In this document: piece by piece, positions 25,475 to 34,896 of the stretch | Position numbering within the stretch: the stretch's first letter is position 1 | Layout of the letters: every line of letters starts with the position of its first letter | Origin: JBBQNY01 sp038221545 | GTDB lineage: Bacteria; Pseudomonadota; Gammaproteobacteria; Xanthomonadales; Ahniellaceae | Assembly: GCA_038221545.1 (NCBI GenBank) | Contig: JBBRIE010000001.1 | Location: 1 to 49,818 of the forward strand | DNA length: 49,818 nt | Direction of reading: 5' to 3' | Position numbers and translations under genes: made by a program | The notes under the pieces: model-generated | What the model saw: only the letters and a program-made list of their open reading frames with translations | What the model was told of the DNA's origin: nothing | The model's database searches: none

Positions 25475-26653
25475 TCAACGGGCACGCGCACCGGAAGCAC
25501 TTGAGCTGATGACGCACGAATCCGGTTCCGGCACGGAATCGGGCGCGCAGACCACATCCGTGTCACAGGAGTCGGTGACTGCCCTATAGCCATCGAGGTC
25601 CAGAGCGACGTCGCGCGCGCATTCGATTCGCGCGAAGTCGGGATCGGGGGGAGGTGGGGACCTGTCGGCTCGCGAGGTTCGGAAGGAGATGGGCACCCCG
25701 ACCCAGGAGTCGCGTGGCCTGCCGCCGCACGAAGCGGGACGGAATCGCCACTGGCCGATCGATTCGGTGGCGGCGCGATCAAGGTCGCTGCGGCCACTCG
25801 AGTGGATCACCTTCAGCGCCTGGGGTTGTCCGCGAGAATCGATACAGGCGAACACCAGCACGTCGCCGTTGGCCCGGGCCATGACGGCGGCATGGGGAAA
25901 GTCGGGCGTTGGAGTCATAAGGTACGCAGGAGCCTGCACCGCCGGCGCGCCCGCCGCCAATCGTCGGGTCGATGAATTGGCGCGCAAGTCGCGAACCTCG
26001 AACATGTCGAAAAGCAGGCTTGTCGCGAGCGGCGGCAGGCCTTCGCCGGCAAGACTGTGCTTGCCTCCTGCTCGCTTCGAAATCTCGGAGGCCTCGAACC
26101 ACTGCAGGCCAAGTGCGCGCTGCTCGACACGCCAATAGGCAAGAGCAAGCGTGTGCGGATACCACTCGGGCTTGCCGCCGTGCAGCGCGGCGGCGTCGCG
26201 CCAATCAATTAATGCGCCTTCGTTGTCGCCCGAGTACAGGCGCGCCCAGCCGCGGCTCCAGAGCACGTGGCGGAGGCGCTTTACATCTTTGCCCGCGGCA
26301 TCGACGGCGCGCTGGTAACGTGCTTCAGCGGCGGCACGATCGCCGCCCAGGTGTTCCATCTGCCCAACCAGCGCCTGCAATCTCCAGTGGCGCGGCTTGC
26401 GGTCGGCGCGCTCGCGCATCGGCGCAAGATCGACGTGACCGCTCAATCCGAGTTCCTGCAGGGTCGGCTGACGCGCCACATCATCGCGATCGGTGTAGGG
26501 AGGAGCTGGCACCAGTGTCGGCAGCAATCGGGCTGCTGCGTGCGGCCCCGCCGTAGTCGGTTCCAATCCGGCCGATTCCGCGGTTTGCGCCGGTGCGACA
26601 CTTCCGCAAAGCATCCCCAGCGCCAACAGCATCCCTGCGATCTGACGGTTCAT
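25475..26653 (-). CDS. Exported protein with TPR-like region and TonB C-terminal-like domain
   Basis: 392 residues with a signal peptide (MNRQIAGMLLALGMLCGSVAPAQT). A middle helical part (about 90-200: GDRAAAEARYQRAVDAAGKD..., GDNEGALIDWRDAAALHGG) looks like tetratricopeptide helices. Residues about 240-330 (TPDFPHAAVMARANGDVLVFACIDSRGQPQALKVIHSSGRSDLDRAATESIGQWRFRP) are a TonB-C-type domain as found in 'energy transducer TonB' family proteins that lack the N-terminal anchor. The last 60 residues are Asp/Pro/Ser-rich. It opposes the surrounding gsp genes and looks less G+C-rich in places, which suits an inserted gene. Function unknown. Confidence 0.7.
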   Translation of the reverse strand: MNRQIAGMLLALGMLCGSVAPAQTAESAGLEPTTAGPHAAARLLPTLVPAPPYTDRDDVARQPTLQELGLSGHVDLAPMRERADRKPRHWRLQALVGQMEHLGGDRAAAEARYQRAVDAAGKDVKRLRHVLWSRGWARLYSGDNEGALIDWRDAAALHGGKPEWYPHTLALAYWRVEQRALGLQWFEASEISKRAGGKHSLAGEGLPPLATSLLFDMFEVRDLRANSSTRRLAAGAPAVQAPAYLMTPTPDFPHAAVMARANGDVLVFACIDSRGQPQALKVIHSSGRSDLDRAATESIGQWRFRPASCGGRPRDSWVGVPISFRTSRADRSPPPPDPDFARIECARDVALDLDGYRAVTDSCDTDVVCAPDSVPEPDSCVISSSASGARAR

Positions 26654-26738
26654 CTCGATTTTTCATCGGTCCGGGTTGACTGGCGATGTTAGCGACCGCG
26701 GCGCGCGGCGTGCGTTCCGCAGGCTAAGCTTCGCGCCC

Positions 26739-27947
26739 ATGCCCGCCTTTTCCTTTGAAGCGCTCAACCCCGCCGGCGCCACGCAACGCGGGGTGCTGGA
26801 AGCCGACACGCCGCGCGCGGCGCGGGCTCTGCTGCGCGAGCGCGGCCTTGCGCCGCTCGCGGTCGCCCCCGTGTCGGAGTCAAGCGCACGCGGATCCTTC
26901 TCCTGGCATCGTGGCCTGTCGCCCGCGCAACTCGCGACGCTGGCGCGCCAGCTCGCGACCCTCATCGGCGCGGGCCTGCCGATCGACGAGGCTCTGTCGG
27001 CGCTGGCGGAGCAGAACGACGAGCCGCGTGTGCGCGCCGTGGTCGCCAGCGTGCGCGCGCGGGTGCTGGAAGGGCGCACGCTGGCAGCAGCGCTTGGTGA
27101 ATTCCCCGACAGCTTTCCCGAGATGTTCCGCGCATCGGTGGCCGCCGGCGAGCAGTCGGGCCACCTCGACGGCGTTCTCGAACGACTCGCCGACCACGCG
27201 GAAAGCCGCGAGGCGCTGTCGCGGCAGGTCTGGGCAGCGCTCGCGTACCCCGTGCTGCTGACCATAGTGTCGCTGCTGATCGTCACCGGGCTGCTGACCT
27301 GGGTGGTCCCGAAAGTCGTCGGCGTGTTCGAGAACCTGCAGCAGGAACTGCCGCTGCTCACGCGCCTGCTCATCGCCCTGTCGGGACTGCTGGTCGAGTG
27401 GGGCTGGCTGCTCGCGCTCGGCGGCGTCGCTGTGGTGTTCGCGCTGCGCTGGGCGTTGCGCGATCCGCTCACGCGTGCGCGCTGGCACGCATGGCGGCTG
27501 CGACTGCCGCTGGTCGGCAAGCTGCTGCGCGGCGCGGATACCGCGCGCATGACGCGCACGCTCTCGATGTTGACGGCGAGCGGCGTGCCGGTGCTCGACG
27601 CGCTGCGGCTGGCCGCGCCGACCGTGCGCAACCTGCCGATGCAGGCCGCGCTGCGGCAGGCGGCCGCCCGCGTGCGCGAAGGTGGCGGCTTCGCACGGGC
27701 GCTGGCCGACAGCGGTCAGTTCCCGCCGGTGACGGTGCGGCTGATCGCCAGCGGCGAGCGCACCGGCAAGCTCGACGAGATGCTCGAACAGGCAGCGCGC
27801 GCGCAGACGCGCGAAGTCGAGGGCATGCTGTCAACCGTGAGCGCGGTGCTCGGTCCCGCGATCATCCTCGGTGTCGGGCTGATGGTGATGCTGATCGTGC
27901 TTGCGATCCTGCTGCCGATCTTCCAGCTCAATTCCCTGATCGCGTGA
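26739..27947 (+). CDS. gspF: Type II secretion inner-membrane platform protein GspF
   Basis: 402 residues from ATG 26739 (MPAFSFEALNPAGATQRGVLEADTPRAARALLRERGL). Two T2SF domains are clear: GLSPAQLATLARQLATLIGAGLPIDEAL ... FPEMFRASVAAGEQSGHLDGVLERLADHAE, and ARMTRTLSMLTASGVPVLDALRLA ... FPPVTVRLIASGERTGKLDEMLEQAA. Three membrane helices lie near residues 170-195, 220-245 and 370-395. GspF joins GspE to the pseudopilus assembly platform. It is separated from gspE by 4.4 kb of inserted sequence, and no gspG-M follow. Confidence 0.93.
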   Translation: MPAFSFEALNPAGATQRGVLEADTPRAARALLRERGLAPLAVAPVSESSARGSFSWHRGLSPAQLATLARQLATLIGAGLPIDEALSALAEQNDEPRVRAVVASVRARVLEGRTLAAALGEFPDSFPEMFRASVAAGEQSGHLDGVLERLADHAESREALSRQVWAALAYPVLLTIVSLLIVTGLLTWVVPKVVGVFENLQQELPLLTRLLIALSGLLVEWGWLLALGGVAVVFALRWALRDPLTRARWHAWRLRLPLVGKLLRGADTARMTRTLSMLTASGVPVLDALRLAAPTVRNLPMQAALRQAAARVREGGGFARALADSGQFPPVTVRLIASGERTGKLDEMLEQAARAQTREVEGMLSTVSAVLGPAIILGVGLMVMLIVLAILLPIFQLNSLIA

Positions 27948-27970
27948 TTGATCGATGCGCAACGCTTTTC

Positions 27971-28156
27971 CCTTCTGCCCGCGTGCGCGGAGAAGGTGGC
28001 GCGCAGTGCCGGATGTGGGTCCGCCCGTTGCGAGGAGCGCCTCTCATCCACCTTGCTCGCGCGATAGTTCGCGCTCGCCCTCCGGGCCAGCTTCGCTGTT
28101 CGCAGGCGCCTCACGCCTGCAGTCGGCCCCTTCTCCCCGTGCACGGGGAGAAAGGG
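27971..28156. repeat. Intergenic repeat unit bounded by CCTTCTCCC palindromes
   Basis: The gspF-ftsE gap holds an imperfect palindrome CCTTCT...AGAAGG (27971-27996) and, 135 bp later, a perfect 22-bp palindrome (28131-28152; TTCTCCCCGTG and its complement). The segment between them has the form of the intergenic repeats scattered through Xanthomonadales genomes, which begin and end with such CTTCTCCC palindromes and contain an inner GGATG...CATCC pairing. No coding potential is evident. Confidence 0.55.
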
Positions 28157-28170
28157 CCCGCGTGTGCGAG

Positions 28171-28848
28171 ATGATCCGTTTCGAGCATGTGGCCAAGAGT
28201 TACGCGAGCGGGCAGGCCGCTCTGCGCGATCTCACGTTCTCGATCGCACCCGGGGAAATGCTGTTCGTCACCGGGCACTCCGGCGCCGGCAAGAGCACCC
28301 TGCTGCGATTGATCGCGCTGGAGGAGCGCGCGACGCGCGGCAGCATCACACTCGGCGGCACGCCACTCGACAAGGTAAGGAAGCGCGGCGTACCCGCGTT
28401 GCGACGCCGCCTCGGCATGGTCTTCCAGGACCATCGCCTGCTGCTCGACCGGACCGTGTTCGACAACGTGGCGTTGCCGCTGGTAATCGCCGGCACGCCG
28501 CGCGCGGAAATCGACGGGCGTGTGCGCGCCGCGCTCGATCGCGTCGGCCTGCTCGAGCGCGTGCGCTCGCAGCCGCTGGCGCTCTCGGGGGGCGAGCAGC
28601 AACGCGTGGGCATCGCGCGGGCGATCGTCGCGAAGCCGGCGCTGATCCTTGCCGACGAGCCGACCGGCAACCTCGACCCCCAGCTCTCGGTTGAAATTTT
28701 CAACCTGTTCGGCGCGCTCTCGCAGACCGGCACCACCATCCTGATCGCGAGCCACGACCTGCACCTGATCCAGCGCATGCGACGCCGGGTACTGGTGCTC
28801 GATCACGGCGCATTGATCGACGACTACCGGCCGGAGCCCGGCCGGTGA
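28171..28848 (+). CDS. ftsE: Cell-division ATP-binding protein FtsE
   Basis: 225 residues. ABC ATPase motifs: Walker A GHSGAGKST, Q-loop VFQDHRLLLDRTVFDNVALPL, signature LSGGEQQRVGIARAIV, Walker B LILADEPTGNLD and the H-loop IASHD. The opening MIRFEHVAKSYASGQAALRDLTFSI and the total length are typical of FtsE. With FtsX it forms the divisome complex that activates periplasmic amidases through EnvC-type partners. The stop overlaps the FtsX GTG start (28845-28848). Confidence 0.95.
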   Translation: MIRFEHVAKSYASGQAALRDLTFSIAPGEMLFVTGHSGAGKSTLLRLIALEERATRGSITLGGTPLDKVRKRGVPALRRRLGMVFQDHRLLLDRTVFDNVALPLVIAGTPRAEIDGRVRAALDRVGLLERVRSQPLALSGGEQQRVGIARAIVAKPALILADEPTGNLDPQLSVEIFNLFGALSQTGTTILIASHDLHLIQRMRRRVLVLDHGALIDDYRPEPGR

Positions 28849-29885
28849 CCACGCGCGATGCGGACGGCAACCGGGGCACGGGGCAGGAAGCGGAGCCGGG
28901 GCCGCCGGGCAGGCCACTCGCCGCGGCGAGGCAACGCAAGGCAGGCGCGACGCCGTTCGCAGTGGGATTCTCCATGACTGCCTGGCGCGAGCAGCACCTG
29001 TACGGCCTGTTCTCGAGCCTCGGCTACCTCTGGCGGCGACGACGGTCGACGCTGTTGACGGTGTGCGTGATGGCGCTCGCGCTGCTGCTGCCCCTGCTGC
29101 TGCAGGTCGTGCTGCGCAATCTCGAGGACTTCGGCGACGGCCTGCGCGACGCGCGCGAGATTTCGGTGTTCCTGCAGCCGCGACTCGCGCTTGCGGAGGT
29201 CGAAGCCGCAAATTCGACGATCTCCCAGGCCGCAGGGGTCGTGGAAGTGCGCATGCGCACGCCGGCGGACGGCCTGGACGAGTTGCGCGCGCTCGAGGGC
29301 TTCGAAGGCGCCGCGGCGTTGCTGGACGACAACCCGTTACCGCACGTACTGCTCGTCGCGCCCGCCGCAGGGCTCGACGACGGCGGCATGCGCGCGCTCG
29401 CCGCGCAGCTCGGCAAATTGCCGGGCGTCGACTTCGTCCAGTTCGAACTTGCGTGGCGCGACCGACTGGGCAGGGTGCTGGCGTTCGCCCGCCGGATGGC
29501 CCTGATCGCCGGAGTGCTGTTCGCGCTGGCCGCATTGCTGGTGGTCGGCAACACCATCCGCCTCGACGTCGCCGCGCGCTCCCGCGAGATTTCCGTCGTG
29601 CAGTTGCTCGGCGGCACCGATGGTTTCGTGCGGCGACCGTTCCTGTATGCCGGCGTCTGGTACGGCCTTGGCGCGGGGCTGCTGGCCGTGATCGTGGCGA
29701 GCGTGCTGATCGGCTTCGCGCGCGAACCCACTCTCGCGCTGGCCGCGGACTACGCGCGGCAGTTCGAGTTGCGCGGCGTTTCTGCGACGCTGGCGGTGGC
29801 GGCGCTCGCCGGCGGGGCCATGTTAGGCTGGCTTGGCGCCTGGGCAGCGTGCACCAGCTGGCTCGCGCGCGGACGGCCGCGATAG
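28845..29885 (+). CDS. ftsX: Cell-division permease-like protein FtsX
   Basis: 346 residues from a GTG that overlaps the ftsE stop. A variable Gly/Pro/Arg-rich leader (about 45 residues) precedes the first membrane helix (LLTVCVMALALLLPLLLQVVL). The periplasmic domain (REISVFLQPRLALAEVEAANSTI ... LPGVDFVQFELAWRDRLG) is followed by three helices and the cytoplasmic SREISVVQLLGGTDGFVRRPFLYAG motif. An internal ATG at 28975 (MTAWREQHLYGLF) is another possible start. It forms the membrane half of FtsEX. Confidence 0.93.
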   Translation: MTTRDADGNRGTGQEAEPGPPGRPLAAARQRKAGATPFAVGFSMTAWREQHLYGLFSSLGYLWRRRRSTLLTVCVMALALLLPLLLQVVLRNLEDFGDGLRDAREISVFLQPRLALAEVEAANSTISQAAGVVEVRMRTPADGLDELRALEGFEGAAALLDDNPLPHVLLVAPAAGLDDGGMRALAAQLGKLPGVDFVQFELAWRDRLGRVLAFARRMALIAGVLFALAALLVVGNTIRLDVAARSREISVVQLLGGTDGFVRRPFLYAGVWYGLGAGLLAVIVASVLIGFAREPTLALAADYARQFELRGVSATLAVAALAGGAMLGWLGAWAACTSWLARGRPR

Positions 29886-29913
29886 TCGGCGCACGCTTTT
29901 GTTCGAGGCAAGA

Positions 29914-30747
29914 ATGGACGACCAGATCACCCGCCACATCGCTTCCGACGCGCCGCGCGTGCTGGTGGTCGATGGTTCCAAGGTCACGCGCATGATGATC
30001 GAACAGGTGCTGCGCCAGCAGCTGCCGAGCGCGGTGGTCATCGCATGCGAGAGCGGGGCTTGCGCGGCGCGCGCGCTCGAGGAAGGCATCGTCGACCTCA
30101 TCACCACCGCGCTCGACCTGCCCGACATGGACGGCATCGCGCTCGCCAAGCACGTGCGCGAGAACTCGCCGCAGGCCTACATCCCGATCGTCGTCATTTC
30201 CGGCAACGTGCAGGAGCGACTCGAGGCGGCGGGCATGACCGATGACGTCACCGATTATTTCGACAAGGGGCTCGGCTTCCGCGCACTCGCCGAGTTCATC
30301 TCCGGCTACGTGGCGCCGGTCGATTCCGCGCAGGGCCGAGTGCTGTACGTCGAGGACAGCCGCGTGGTCGCGATGGCCACGCGCAGGATGCTCGAGAAAT
30401 ACGGTTTCACCGTGCAGCACGTCACCAGTGTCAGGGATGCGGTCGCCGCGATCGACAGCGCTCGCGCGGAAGGCCGCGACGTGGCGGACATCGTGCTGAC
30501 CGACGTCTACCTCAAGGACGGCGAAAACGGCCGCGACCTGCTCGACAAGCTGCGCGGAGAATACGGCTACGGTCGCGGCGACCTGCCGGTGCTGGTGATG
30601 ACGGCCGACGACAACCTCGGCAACCAGTCGGCGCTGCTCCGCGCCGGCGCCAACGACCTCGTGCACAAGCCGGTCGAGGAGCGCCTGTTGGTGACCAAGC
30701 TGAGTTTCCAGCTGCGCGTCGCGCGCGGTCGCCACAAGGCCCACTGA
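29914..30747 (+). CDS. Response regulator with two receiver domains, first one degenerate
   Basis: 277 residues from ATG 29914. Receiver 1 (about 14-135) begins VLVVDGSKVTRMM, with Gly21 in place of an acidic-pocket residue, and reads TTALDLPDMDG, which puts Ala66 where the phosphorylated Asp should be. Receiver 2 (about 148-272) is complete: VLYVEDSRVVAM, LTDVYLKDGENG (Asp197), VLVMTADDN (Thr) and LVHKPVEE (Lys). There is no output domain, so it probably acts by protein contact. It follows ftsX by 28 bp and precedes ung by 11 bp. No histidine kinase is nearby. Confidence 0.85.
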   Translation: MDDQITRHIASDAPRVLVVDGSKVTRMMIEQVLRQQLPSAVVIACESGACAARALEEGIVDLITTALDLPDMDGIALAKHVRENSPQAYIPIVVISGNVQERLEAAGMTDDVTDYFDKGLGFRALAEFISGYVAPVDSAQGRVLYVEDSRVVAMATRRMLEKYGFTVQHVTSVRDAVAAIDSARAEGRDVADIVLTDVYLKDGENGRDLLDKLRGEYGYGRGDLPVLVMTADDNLGNQSALLRAGANDLVHKPVEERLLVTKLSFQLRVARGRHKAH

Positions 30748-30758
30748 GGCCGCAGGCG

Positions 30759-31448
30759 GTGCCGCATCCGGTGCAGCTGTCCGCGTCGTGGCTGGCGCAG
30801 ATCGGCGATCTGTTCGAACAGGATTCGATGCGTGCGCTCGCTGCGTTCCTGCGCGCGGAGAAGGCACGCGGCCGCGTGATCCATCCGCCCGGGCCATCGA
30901 TCTTCGCGGCCTTCGAAGCGACGCCGTTCGAGGCGGTGAAGGTCGTGATCCTCGGCCAGGACCCCTACCACGGCGCCGGCCAGGCGCATGGCCTCTGCTT
31001 TTCCGTGCCGCAGGGCGTGCCCCCGCCGCCGTCGCTGGTCAACATCCTCACCGAACTGGAACGGGACACGGGTTTGCCTCGCCCGCCCCACGGCAACCTC
31101 TCTGCGTGGGCGGCGCGCGGCGTACTGCTGCTCAACTCGGTGCTCACTGTCGAAAGCGGCCTCCCCGGTTCGCACCAGGGCCAGGGCTGGGAAGGCTTCA
31201 CCGACGCGGTCATCGAGCGGCTCGCGGCGTCGCGCGACGGCCTGGTATTCATGCTGTGGGGTGCCTACGCTCAGGCAAAGGGGCGCCTGCTGGACCGCTC
31301 GCGGCACTGCATCCTGCGCGCGCCGCATCCCTCGCCGCTGTCCGCACACCGCGGCTTCTTGCGGTGCGGGCACTTTGGCGCCGCCAACCGCTACCTGGCC
31401 GGACGCGGCCTCGGCAGCATCGACTGGGGACTGCCGCCCGCGTCCTAG
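30759..31448 (+). CDS. ung: Uracil-DNA glycosylase, family 1
   Basis: 229 residues from a GTG start. The catalytic water-activating motif VVILGQDPYHGAGQAHGLCFSV, the GVLLLNSVLTVE segment and the Leu-intercalation loop HPSPLSAHRGF identify a standard Ung. It removes uracil from DNA to start base excision repair. It lies 11 bp after the dual-receiver gene and is followed by the rpoH control region. Nothing unusual is seen. Confidence 0.95.
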   Translation: MPHPVQLSASWLAQIGDLFEQDSMRALAAFLRAEKARGRVIHPPGPSIFAAFEATPFEAVKVVILGQDPYHGAGQAHGLCFSVPQGVPPPPSLVNILTELERDTGLPRPPHGNLSAWAARGVLLLNSVLTVESGLPGSHQGQGWEGFTDAVIERLAASRDGLVFMLWGAYAQAKGRLLDRSRHCILRAPHPSPLSAHRGFLRCGHFGAANRYLAGRGLGSIDWGLPPAS

Positions 31449-31568
31449 AGCGCATGTTCAGCCGTGCCGGGTGATCATGCCCGGGTCTCCAGAGTTTTCC
31501 GGTCTCCCCGCGGCTTTGCAGCGCCCCCCGGCGAGCAGGCCCCACGCTAAACGGAACTTCGGCAGGCT

Positions 31569-31595
31569 TTAGCACTCACAGTGTTCGAGTGCTAA
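31569..31595. promoter_or_regulatory. CIRCE operator (HrcA binding site) upstream of rpoH
   Basis: TTAGCACTC (31569-31577), a 9-bp spacer (31578-31586) and GAGTGCTAA (31587-31595) match the CIRCE consensus at every position, including the spacer length. It ends 29 bp before the rpoH ATG. CIRCE is the operator of the heat-shock repressor HrcA and is normally found before groESL or hrcA-grpE-dnaK. Its location here implies that HrcA represses rpoH. Confidence 0.9.
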
Positions 31596-31624
31596 ACTTC
31601 ACTCGTACCTTTCAGGAGTTGAGG

Positions 31625-32485
<861 letters not shown>

Positions 32486-32655
32486 ATGCGGCAAGCGAGC
32501 ATGCCGGACCAGGCGGCAGCACCGACTGGTTCGCGACGCGCACCTGCAGGAATGAGGCCTGCCACGAGGACGACGTGGCAGGTCCTTCGACGCGCCTCGT
32601 TGCCGCGATCCCAAGGGCGTCGCCGCCGCGACGGCAGGCGAACAGTTGTCCGCCC

Positions 32656-34896
32656 TCAAGTCCAGTCGACCGGGTCGACATCCAGCGACCAGCGCACGCG
32701 GCGCGCACTCGATAGCGCGTGCAGCTTCGGTACCCAGTCCTGGAGCGCCGCCTGCAGCACCGGGCGCCGCGGCGCCTCGAGCAGCAGTTGCGCACGCAGG
32801 AATCCCGCGCGGCGTGGCTGGGGCGCGGGCAGCGGACCGAAGGCACGCACCGACTCGGAAGCGTCCGCCGACCGGCCCATCGACCCCTCCGGACCGGAAG
32901 CCGCATCGAGCGCCGCCAGCGCATCCGCGAGGAATGCGTCCACCGGACCCTGCTGCTTCGCCTCCGCCCGCAGCAAAGCCTGTGCGGCGAACGGCGGCAG
33001 GCGTGCCGCCTCCCGCAGTTCGAGCTCTGCGAGCGCGAACGCGCGGTACCCGCCCGCGAGCACCTGCTGCAACAACGGGTGCTGCGGCTGGTGCGTCTGC
33101 AGGATCACGCGCCCGGGCCGCGTGCTGCGTCCGACGCGACCCGAAACCTGGATCAGCAGCTGCGCGAAGCGTTCCGGCGCACGGAAATCGGCCGCCGCCA
33201 GGGCGCTGTCGACGCCGAGCACGACAGCCAGCGTCAACAGTGGCAGGTCGTGCCCTTTCGCGAGCATCTGCGTGCCGACGAGCAGGGCCGGGTCGCCCGC
33301 GACCAGCGGTGCCAGCAGGCGGCCGATGCCGCCGGGCGCGCGCGTGCTGTCGGCGTCGATGCGGACCACGCGGGTGGCGGGGAAGAATGCGGCGAGCGCG
33401 GCTTCGAGCCGCTGTGTGCCGAAGCCCGTCGGCGCGAGCGCAAGCCCGCCACACGCGGCGCAGGTCTGCGGGACGGGGGTGTTGAAGCCGCAATGGTGGC
33501 AGCGCAGTCGCGCGGCGCTGCGGTGCCAGATCAGCGCGCGGCGTTCCGTGTCGCTGGTCGAACAGCGCGGGCACGCGGGATACCAGCCGCAGTCGTGACA
33601 CAGCAGCACCGGGGCGAAGCCACGCTGGTTGCGGAACACCAGTGCCTGCTCGCCGCGCGCGACGCACGCAGCGAGTGCTGCGCGCGTCTCTCCGAGCAGG
33701 CCCTCCTGCAGCGGCTGGCCGCGCAGGTCGAGGACGCGCACCGCCGGCGGCCGGGCGCTGCCTGCGCGCTCGGGCAGGGCGAGCCTGCGGTAGCGGCCCT
33801 GCGCGATGTTCGCGATCGTCTCGATGGACGGCGTGGCGGAACCGAGCACGATCGGGATCGCGAGCGCCTGCGCGCGCACGATCGCGAAATCCCGCGCGTG
33901 GTACCGGAATCCGTCCTGCTGCTTGAACGCGGTGTCGTGTTCCTCGTCGACGACGATGAGCCCCGCGCGCGGCAAGGGCACGAACGTGGCGGAACGCGTT
34001 CCGAGGATGACCTTGAGATCGCCGCTGGCCGCGCCTTGCCACACCTTGGCGCGCGCACCGGCGGCGAGGCCCGAGTGGATGACACCGATGGCGACGCCCA
34101 GCCGCGCCTGCATGCGCGCCAGCACCTGCGGCGTCAGTCCGATCTCCGGCACCAGCACGAGGCTCTGACGTCCCGCGGCCAGCTGCGCGAGGATGAGTTG
34201 CAGGTAGACCTCGGTCTTTCCGGAGCCGGTGACGCCATCGAGCACGCAGGTAGAAAACCCCGGTTGGCCCAGCACGGCCTCGACCGCGGCCGCCTGCGCG
34301 GGATTGAGCGCCGGCCCGGGCTGGGTTGGAGCATCCGCAGGTATCGAAGGCACGAGCCAGCCCTTGTGGCGCCACCCCCGCGCGACGCGCGCCCGCGCGG
34401 GGGTGGCGGCCCATTCGGCGCGCGACACCGGGCCGTGCTCGAGCACGGCGCGGAGTTCGGCGGCCGCCGTACGCAGGCGCGGCGGCGTAGCGAGGAGCGC
34501 CGCGCGACCCGCCTCCGCGAGCGACAGCCAGGCGCCAGCCTCGGAGGACGTGCGCTCGCGTCGACGCAGCCACGCGGGCAGCGCGGTCGCGAGTACCTCG
34601 CCGAGCGGATGTGCGTAGTACTGCGCGGCCCAATGCAGGCTGTGCCACAGCTCGCCGTGCAGCAGCGCAACCCGATCCAGGCGCTCCTCGACGGCGCGCA
34701 GCGGATGCACGCCGTCGTGCAGGCCAATGGACGTCACCACGCCGACCAGGCTGCGGGAGCCGAATCGCACGCGCACGCGGCAGCCGATCCAGTCGCCGTC
34801 GATCGAGCCGTGGCCCTCGCTCGTGTAGTCGAATTGCTGCAGGAGAGGCACCGGCAGCGCAACGCGCAGCACCTCGACGGGAACGTTCGCGATCAT
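32656..34896 (-). CDS. priA: Primosomal replication-restart helicase PriA
   Basis: 746 residues from ATG 34896 (MIANVPVEVLRVALPVPLLQQFDY). The 3'-OH-binding domain leads into a superfamily 2 helicase with Walker A DGVTGSGKTEVY, DEEHDTAFKQQDGFRYHARD, GSATPSIE, and the two zinc sites (CHDCGWYPACPRC and CHHCGFNTPVPQTCAACGG). Later motifs include GTQMLAKGHDLP and QVSGRVGRSTRPGRVILQT. PriA reloads DnaB at stalled forks. Its upstream region (34897-35494) carries two perfect DnaA boxes. It converges with rpoH across a 170-bp gap in which I see no gene. Confidence 0.95.
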   Translation of the reverse strand: MIANVPVEVLRVALPVPLLQQFDYTSEGHGSIDGDWIGCRVRVRFGSRSLVGVVTSIGLHDGVHPLRAVEERLDRVALLHGELWHSLHWAAQYYAHPLGEVLATALPAWLRRRERTSSEAGAWLSLAEAGRAALLATPPRLRTAAAELRAVLEHGPVSRAEWAATPARARVARGWRHKGWLVPSIPADAPTQPGPALNPAQAAAVEAVLGQPGFSTCVLDGVTGSGKTEVYLQLILAQLAAGRQSLVLVPEIGLTPQVLARMQARLGVAIGVIHSGLAAGARAKVWQGAASGDLKVILGTRSATFVPLPRAGLIVVDEEHDTAFKQQDGFRYHARDFAIVRAQALAIPIVLGSATPSIETIANIAQGRYRRLALPERAGSARPPAVRVLDLRGQPLQEGLLGETRAALAACVARGEQALVFRNQRGFAPVLLCHDCGWYPACPRCSTSDTERRALIWHRSAARLRCHHCGFNTPVPQTCAACGGLALAPTGFGTQRLEAALAAFFPATRVVRIDADSTRAPGGIGRLLAPLVAGDPALLVGTQMLAKGHDLPLLTLAVVLGVDSALAAADFRAPERFAQLLIQVSGRVGRSTRPGRVILQTHQPQHPLLQQVLAGGYRAFALAELELREAARLPPFAAQALLRAEAKQQGPVDAFLADALAALDAASGPEGSMGRSADASESVRAFGPLPAPQPRRAGFLRAQLLLEAPRRPVLQAALQDWVPKLHALSSARRVRWSLDVDPVDWT

